Below, piece by piece: positions 6,418 through 10,314 of a DNA stretch of 10,314 bases; the first letter of the stretch is position 1, and each line of letters begins with the position of its first letter. Where the stretch lies: NCBI GenBank assembly GCA_021816385.1, contig JAKAYJ010000034.1:1-10314 (forward strand). Direction: 5' to 3'. The notes under the pieces were generated by a model that saw only the letters and a program-made list of their open reading frames with translations, did not search any database and was not told the DNA's origin. Source of the DNA: Thermoplasmata archaeon. Lineage in GTDB: Archaea; Thermoplasmatota; Thermoplasmata; Thermoplasmatales; Thermoplasmataceae. The position numbers and the translations under genes were made by a program.

Positions 6418-7302
6418 TCATCCCTGATGATTCTGGGAATCACTTTTCTTGTAAAGATTCGTAAAAAGACCAAAGGTTCTGGAAGGCTCAGATCGTTTTG
6501 AGGTTGACGTGGTGATCCCGACCTTGTAATATTTATGTAAATTGAACTTATCATAGCCGCTAACTTTTGATTCCAGTGCAAGGAGGAACGTTCCTGATAT
6601 ATTTCCTAACATTTCCACAAGTTCCAGAAAATCACCGGGGACAAAATCATCAGAATACCATTTTCCGGACAGATATGGCGGATCAAGAAAGAAAAATGTT
6701 TCAGGAGAATCGTATTTTTCAATTATTTTCCTGAAATCTTCGCACTCTATCTCCCAGGTTGAGACTCTTCTTCTGATTTCCGAATAGGTGTTCATTGTCC
6801 TCTCAAGATATGCGTGAGGAGACTTCTCATTTCCTGTGGCATATCCATTTCCCAGCCCGCCAAAGGAAACACTAAACTTACATATGGAGATGAACGCCTT
6901 CGCCAATTCGCCTTCTCCAGAACGTGATTTTACCGCAGAATTGGCTGTCATGGACTCAATCCTTTCCCTTAACGTTCTGTTGTATTGCCTTGCACTGTAT
7001 GTTTCAGTTACCAGGCTGCCATATCTATCTTTCTGCTGTATTTGCCCAACAGAGAGAAGGGCCTTAAGTTTTCCATAGATCTCCAATTGCCTGTCTGCCT
7101 TAATGGACTTGAATATGTTGACCAGTTCACGATTTAAGTCATTGTAGATAATTTTCTTCGCATCCATGTTAAGTGATACGATGCCGGATCCGCCAAATAC
7201 ATCGACAAACACTGAACATCCGCTTTCCTTAAAAGCGTTCGAAATATGAGGTAATAATGCTCCCTTTGATCCCGGATATTTTATGATCCTCAATGGATGC
7301 AT
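6418..7302 (-). CDS. D12-class DNA adenine N6-methyltransferase
   Basis: Transfers a methyl group from S-adenosylmethionine to the N6 of adenine in a specific DNA site; the target cannot be read from the sequence. The 294 residues carry the D12 motifs in order: motif X YPGSKG at 9-14, the SAM-binding motif I DVFGGSG at 34-40, YNDLN at 53-57, the FSVSFGG segment near 143-149, and the catalytic DPPY at 207-210 preceded by FFFL. Length is close to the family norm of 270-300. Motif X begins only eight residues after the ATG at 7302, which supports that start, and a TTAAAA-type box lies 26 bases upstream. No restriction endonuclease or other modification gene is visible beside it, so it appears to be an orphan. 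D12 enzymes are commonly mobile, and it lies near a tRNA gene, but no integrase or duplicated site is seen. It is divergent from citrate synthase. Confidence 0.93.
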   Translation of the reverse strand: MHPLRIIKYPGSKGALLPHISNAFKESGCSVFVDVFGGSGIVSLNMDAKKIIYNDLNRELVNIFKSIKADRQLEIYGKLKALLSVGQIQQKDRYGSLVTETYSARQYNRTLRERIESMTANSAVKSRSGEGELAKAFISICKFSVSFGGLGNGYATGNEKSPHAYLERTMNTYSEIRRRVSTWEIECEDFRKIIEKYDSPETFFFLDPPYLSGKWYSDDFVPGDFLELVEMLGNISGTFLLALESKVSGYDKFNLHKYYKVGITTSTSKRSEPSRTFGLFTNLYKKSDSQNHQG

Positions 7303-7324
7303 CGCAACAAAGCATTACACTTAA

Positions 7325-7332
7325 CTTTTAAT
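7325..7332 (-). promoter_or_regulatory. TATA-like box of the methyltransferase gene
   Basis: The minus strand reads ATTAAAAG, centred about 26 bases before the ATG at 7302. The spacing fits leaderless transcription. The match to the consensus is moderate. Confidence 0.4.
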
Positions 7333-7491
7333 CCTTTCCTTTATCTCCAGAAATCAATTCACTTTACTTGATAGATTTGTTCCTCCTATCCTGAAAAGCC
7401 AGATTCTCGCTCCTCAAAAAAGATAGTTCATAGGGATTTAAGAGTATATTTCATGAGTATTTACATGTAGATGGCTCGTTCATGGAAGATA

Positions 7492-7513
7492 TAACAATTA
7501 TATATTAACAATT
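7492..7513. repeat. Direct repeat TAACAATT, 14-base period, upstream of citrate synthase
   Basis: TAACAATT occurs at 7492-7499 and again at 7506-7513, one and a half helical turns apart centre to centre. The second copy overlaps the 8-base palindrome ACAATTGT (7508-7515). The pair abuts the citrate synthase TATA box, which makes it a candidate binding site for a regulator. In AT-rich DNA such short repeats also arise by chance. Confidence 0.35.
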
Positions 7514-7522
7514 GTAAATAAA
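7514..7522 (+). promoter_or_regulatory. TATA box of citrate synthase
   Basis: GTAAATAAA is centred about 28 bases before the ATG at 7546, so transcription should start near 7543-7548. That gives either a leaderless message from 7546 or a leader of about 33 bases before the ATG at 7579. A second AT block, AAAATATTTT at 7521-7530, follows immediately and could shift the start site. Confidence 0.45.
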
Positions 7523-7563
7523 AATATTTTAAGGACTAACTACTTATGTTTAAAAAGAATGAT

Positions 7564-7578
7564 GGAGAAGGTGTGATC
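7564..7578 (+). promoter_or_regulatory. Shine-Dalgarno region of citrate synthase
   Basis: The bases before the ATG at 7579 read GGAGAAGGTGTGATC, close to GGAGGTGATC, the perfect complement of the archaeal 16S rRNA 3' end, with a few extra bases. GGTG at 7570-7573 sits 5 bases from the ATG. This favours 7579 as the main start. Confidence 0.55.
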
Positions 7579-8736
7579 ATGGTCAACACAGAATCTGTTA
7601 GTCAGGGACTCGAAGACGTTGATATAAAGTGGACAAGACTTACCTCAATAGATGGAGAGAGAGGCATCCTAAGATATGGAGGTTATTCCATTGAGGATAT
7701 AATTGCTTCAAACTCAATGGCTGAAGAAATTCAGTACCTGTTCCTTTACGGAAAGCTTCCAAATGCCGAAGAGCTTAAGGGTTTCAGGGAGAGGATAGAG
7801 GAGGGTTACAATCTTCCTGATTATGTTGTCAACTCCATTATAAATCTCCCAAGAACCTCAGATGCAGTTGCAATGCAGATGGCTGCATTTGCCTCAATGG
7901 CAGCTGCGGAAAAGGATTTTAAATGGAATAAGGAGACGGACAGAAACGTGGCAGCAAGGATAATAGGAAGAATGGCTGCCATAACGGCCGTCATCCACAG
8001 GCATATAAATGGTGAGGAAACACTTCTCCCTGAGCATTCAAAGAGTTATGCGAGAAGTTTTCTTAAGGCCGCCTTTGGAAAGGACCCCACCCCTGCACAG
8101 GAAGATGCAATGAACACAGCAATTATACTTTACCTGGACCACGAGGTTCCAGCATCAACAACTGCAGGTCTTGTCACTGTATCGACACTCTCGGATTTAT
8201 ACTCAGGAATAACGGCAGCTCTTTCAGCACTGAAGGGCCCTCTGCATGGTGGTGCTGCTGAAGCAGCCATAGCTCAATTTTCTGAGATTGGATCAGTCGA
8301 CAAGGTTGACTCTTGGTTTCATAAGCATGTAATAGAGGAAAAGAGCCGTCTCATGGGGTTCGGTCACCGTGTATACAGGACCTATGATCCAAGAGCGAAG
8401 ATATTCAAATCAAGATCAGAGGAGCTTATTAAAAGCAACAGGGAGGCAAAGAAGTTATACGACATTGCAACCAGGCTTGAGGAGCTTGGTCTTAAGCAGT
8501 TTTCGTCAAAGAGGATTTTTCCAAACACGGATTACTACTCTGGTCTCGTATACCTTTCGCTTGGATTTCAACTGAAAAATGATATCTATACAGGTCTATT
8601 TGCACTGTCCAGGGTAACAGGATGGCAGGCACATTTCATTGAGTACGTTGAGGAAGAACAAAGGCTCATAAGGCCAAGGGCAGTCTATACAGGCCCTGAA
8701 CCTAGGGCCTACGTTCCACTTTCCCAAAGGAAATGA
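7579..8736 (+). CDS. gltA: Citrate synthase
   Basis: Condenses acetyl-CoA and oxaloacetate to citrate, the entry step of the citric acid cycle, in the cytoplasm as a dimer. The 385 residues match the length and much of the sequence of the Thermoplasma acidophilum enzyme as I remember it. Catalytic residues are all present: His223 in GPLHGG, His263 in GFGHRVY and Asp318 in PNTDYYSG, with the substrate-binding RVTGWQAH and IRPRA near the C-terminus. The frame is open from an upstream ATG at 7546 (396 residues), but 7579 aligns with the known start, nine residues before GLEDV, and has a strong Shine-Dalgarno region; the TATA spacing, however, also fits 7546. It is divergent from the methyltransferase gene and monocistronic. 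A direct repeat next to its TATA box may be an operator. Confidence 0.96.
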   Translation: MVNTESVSQGLEDVDIKWTRLTSIDGERGILRYGGYSIEDIIASNSMAEEIQYLFLYGKLPNAEELKGFRERIEEGYNLPDYVVNSIINLPRTSDAVAMQMAAFASMAAAEKDFKWNKETDRNVAARIIGRMAAITAVIHRHINGEETLLPEHSKSYARSFLKAAFGKDPTPAQEDAMNTAIILYLDHEVPASTTAGLVTVSTLSDLYSGITAALSALKGPLHGGAAEAAIAQFSEIGSVDKVDSWFHKHVIEEKSRLMGFGHRVYRTYDPRAKIFKSRSEELIKSNREAKKLYDIATRLEELGLKQFSSKRIFPNTDYYSGLVYLSLGFQLKNDIYTGLFALSRVTGWQAHFIEYVEEEQRLIRPRAVYTGPEPRAYVPLSQRK

Positions 8737-8930
8737 TCTGTGCACCCTGAAGGCTCACGGTTTCCATTCCTAATAACCTGTGTCAAAAAATCATCCTGAT
8801 TGTCATGGAAACATTTGTCAAAGGATGGTTTTTTACTCTTCTTTACAGAGCCACCTCACGTGCGGAGTGTTCCTAAAAATCTGAATGTTTCCACACTACA
8901 CACTGGTGTCAGCGGTGTTGATAATCTGAC

Positions 8931-8961
8931 TTTTTAGTTTTATAAATGTAATTTCTTTTTT
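8931..8961 (+). terminator. Probable poly-T terminator region after citrate synthase
   Basis: Runs of five T at 8931-8935, four T at 8938-8941 and six T at 8956-8961 form a T-rich block on the plus strand, typical of archaeal factor-independent termination. An earlier run of six T at 8829-8834, just after an inverted repeat, could act first. Confidence 0.4.
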
Positions 8962-9061
8962 CTGGTCACGGGCAATCAGTTGATATCTATTAAAAATTCA
9001 TCAACACATAACATGAATAACAGGAATCCTTAGAATTTTACCATAGAACGCCTTTTTGAAT

Positions 9062-9091
9062 GAATTTAAAAGCGATTAGAAAAATATATAA
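9062..9091 (+). promoter_or_regulatory. Two overlapping TATA-like boxes before the DUF998 gene
   Basis: ATTTAAAAG near 9063-9071 is about 25 bases before the ATG at 9092. AATATATAAA at 9083-9092 is the stronger box, but it runs into that ATG and is about 25 bases before an in-frame GTG at 9113. The two boxes therefore predict two different leaderless start codons. Confidence 0.5.
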
Positions 9092-9694
9092 ATGGAGCGA
9101 TGTTTAGTTAATGTGGGTAAGAAACCGTTGATCCTTGCCGGTACCATTGGTCCGGTAGTAACAATTATCGCGATTTTCGTAGATATATACCTGTCTCCTT
9201 GGTTTTCGTGGAGCAAAAATGCACTGTCTGATCTCGGGGTTCATCCTTACTCTTATATCTTCAATGGATCTCTGATTTTTGAAGCTGCAATGAACTCCGT
9301 TTTTATATATGTACTATACAGAATCCTACGTAAGAAGAGGGGTTCACTTACTCTTCTCTTCATATCCGGTATTTCCCTTGGTCTTGTGGGTGTGTTCAAT
9401 GAGAATTCACCCTATGATCTTCATCTGATATTTGCCCTCATTTACTTCATCGTGTTTCCCATAGCAATAATATTGTTCGTGTTGAGAAATGACTATTTTC
9501 CTGGATCAATTTCAAAAATTTCTGTTGTGATGGCAATCATAGCACTTGCGGTGATCATCGTTGGCATTCTTCAGGTCTTCTCTGTCTTAAAGATAAGCGG
9601 GGTGGGTCTCGCAGTTCCTGAAACTGTAGAGGCGATACTCCTGGGTGCCTGGTCCGCTACTTGCTCGTTGAATGTATACATCAGAGAGCAATGA
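9092..9694 (+). CDS. DUF998-like multi-pass membrane protein
   Basis: A protein of unknown function with about six hydrophobic helices (roughly residues 10-32, 54-78, 84-104, 110-128, 139-163 and 173-193 of the long form). It resembles the DUF998 family: WSKNALSDLGVHP after helix 1, IFNGSLIFEAA in helix 2, GVFNENSPYDLH and then FALIYFIVFPIA in helix 4, which I recall as the family pattern. The assignment is from memory. The listed ATG gives 200 residues; a GTG at 9113 gives 193 and begins MGKKPLILAG, a natural start right before the first helix. The strongest TATA box overlaps the ATG itself, which argues for the GTG, while a weaker box argues for the ATG. It converges on the Mrp gene across 104 bases, with no obvious operon partner. 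Confidence 0.75.
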   Translation: MERCLVNVGKKPLILAGTIGPVVTIIAIFVDIYLSPWFSWSKNALSDLGVHPYSYIFNGSLIFEAAMNSVFIYVLYRILRKKRGSLTLLFISGISLGLVGVFNENSPYDLHLIFALIYFIVFPIAIILFVLRNDYFPGSISKISVVMAIIALAVIIVGILQVFSVLKISGVGLAVPETVEAILLGAWSATCSLNVYIREQ

Positions 9695-9798
9695 CATACC
9701 GGAAAATTGATTTCACGGAATTCTCAGTCCATTATGGGTTCTGAAAATTTGTTAAACCTGTGTATGAGATCCGCCTTCTCATATTTGGAAACGAATAA

Positions 9799-10314
9799 TT
9801 ACTTACTCCTGACCTCAACGGTATCAATTATGGATTTGGCAATACTATCATAGATTTCGCGGAGAGAATCATTCCTAATAACGGCAGGTATTCCTTCGTC
9901 AGCCAATTTCACTATATCAGGAATGATCGGAATCCTTCCCAAAAATGGAACCCCGTACTTTTTTGCAGCGCTCTCTCCACCGCCCTTTCCGAATATGTCC
10001 ACTGTTTCACCGCAATGCGGGCAGACATAACCGCTCATGTTCTCCACAAGCCCTATAACCTTGAGCTTGAGTTGTTTGGCAAAATTTATTGCCTTAATGG
10101 CATCAATGATTGCGACATCCTGGGGTGTAATTACGATTATTACGCCATCCGCATCCGGTACCAATTGCCCTACAGATAAAGCCTCATCCCCAGTTCCCGG
10201 AGGAAAGTCCATTATAACGTAATCTGTACCTTTCCAAACAACGTCCTCGAGGAACTGCTGGACCGCCTTGTGCCTTAGAGCACCTCTCCATATGACCGGC
10301 GTGTCCTCTGATGG
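9799..10314 (-). CDS. Mrp/NBP35-type Fe-S cluster carrier ATPase (partial, N-terminus outside the window)
   Basis: A cytoplasmic P-loop ATPase of the Mrp/ApbC/NBP35 group that carries iron-sulfur clusters to target proteins. The window holds 171 residues and the stop; the gene continues past the right edge, so the Walker A loop is not visible. The reading frame stays open from 10212, where an internal ATG lies, to the edge, giving PVIWRGALRHKAVQQFLEDV, then the Walker B/switch region DFPPGTGDEALS, ITPQDVA, the NMSGYVCPHCG segment and a C-terminal helix. The two cysteines of CPHC are the ones that bridge the shared cluster between subunits. PVIWRG and PPGTGDEALS are diagnostic of Mrp rather than of MinD or ParA. 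No terminator-like T run is seen right after the TAA. Confidence 0.93.
   Translation of the reverse strand, partial: PSEDTPVIWRGALRHKAVQQFLEDVVWKGTDYVIMDFPPGTGDEALSVGQLVPDADGVIIVITPQDVAIIDAIKAINFAKQLKLKVIGLVENMSGYVCPHCGETVDIFGKGGGESAAKKYGVPFLGRIPIIPDIVKLADEGIPAVIRNDSLREIYDSIAKSIIDTVEVRSK

Larger units (their letters stand above)
8737..9091. other. 355-base gap after citrate synthase; two-part composition
   Basis: The first ~195 bases (8737-8930) have the base composition of a coding region. The rest is strongly AT-rich, as expected of true intergenic DNA. Two overlapping plus frames stay open in the first part: one of about 41 codons to the TAA after TCC near 8874, the other of 45 codons from about 8800 to the TAG at 8935-8937. 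I recognise neither. An inverted repeat, GTTTCCAT at 8760-8767 with ATGGAAAC at 8805-8812, and T runs at 8829-8834, 8931-8935 and 8956-8961 could end citrate synthase transcripts. Confidence 0.4.

Noticed and set aside
6423..6441. Possible C/D box RNA or regulatory hairpin at TGATGATTCTGGGAATCA
   Set aside because: It lies within the last codons of the methyltransferase; the C box match is imperfect, no paired D box at the proper distance is seen, and the hairpin has only six pairs.
5993..7302. tRNA-Gly as an attachment site of an integrated element
   Set aside because: No second copy of the tRNA 3' end occurs in the window and no integrase gene is visible.
8900..8909. Inverted repeat ACACTGGTGT in the gap after citrate synthase
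   Set aside because: The arms are only four bases with a two-base loop, too small to form a stable structure or to stand out from chance.

Overview
The window looks like chromosomal DNA of a thermoacidophilic archaeon of the order Thermoplasmatales (Thermoplasma/Ferroplasma/Cuniculiplasma relatives). The citrate synthase and the archaeal-type triosephosphate isomerase closely resemble the Thermoplasma acidophilum proteins as I remember them. Several genes have a TATA-like box about 24-30 bases before the start codon and no Shine-Dalgarno site, the signature of leaderless transcripts. Arginine is mostly AGG/AGA and isoleucine often ATA. I cannot fix the genus from the sequence alone.

Layout, left to right. 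(1) Minus strand: the N-terminal 356 residues of a membrane-anchored, family 5 type peptide/solute-binding protein, running off the left edge, then an AT-rich gap and a DUF981-like membrane protein with a poly-T terminator. (2) Plus strand: an unrecognised 123-residue protein, an S9C acylaminoacyl-peptidase/prolyl-oligopeptidase family enzyme, triosephosphate isomerase (tpiA), a three-helix membrane protein that overlaps the end of tpiA, and a tRNA-Gly(UCC). (3) Minus strand: an orphan D12-class DNA adenine methyltransferase, with what may be a small stop-interrupted gene behind it. (4) Plus strand: citrate synthase, divergent from the methyltransferase, then a gap with gene-like base composition but no convincing gene, then a DUF998-like membrane protein. 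(5) Minus strand: the C-terminal half of an Mrp/NBP35-type iron-sulfur cluster carrier ATPase, running off the right edge.

Most of this is core metabolism: peptide uptake and degradation (binding protein plus S9 peptidase, fitting a peptide-scavenging heterotroph), central carbon metabolism (TpiA, citrate synthase) and Fe-S cluster maturation (Mrp). They are not obviously one pathway, and most genes appear to have their own promoters. The only tight coupling is tpiA with the overlapping membrane protein.

I found no CRISPR array, insertion sequence, prophage or clear undescribed multi-gene system. The points most worth checking are the replaced arginine after the TIM catalytic histidine motif, the two competing starts of citrate synthase and of the DUF998 protein, the orphan methyltransferase beside a tRNA gene, and two possible gene relics in the gaps.
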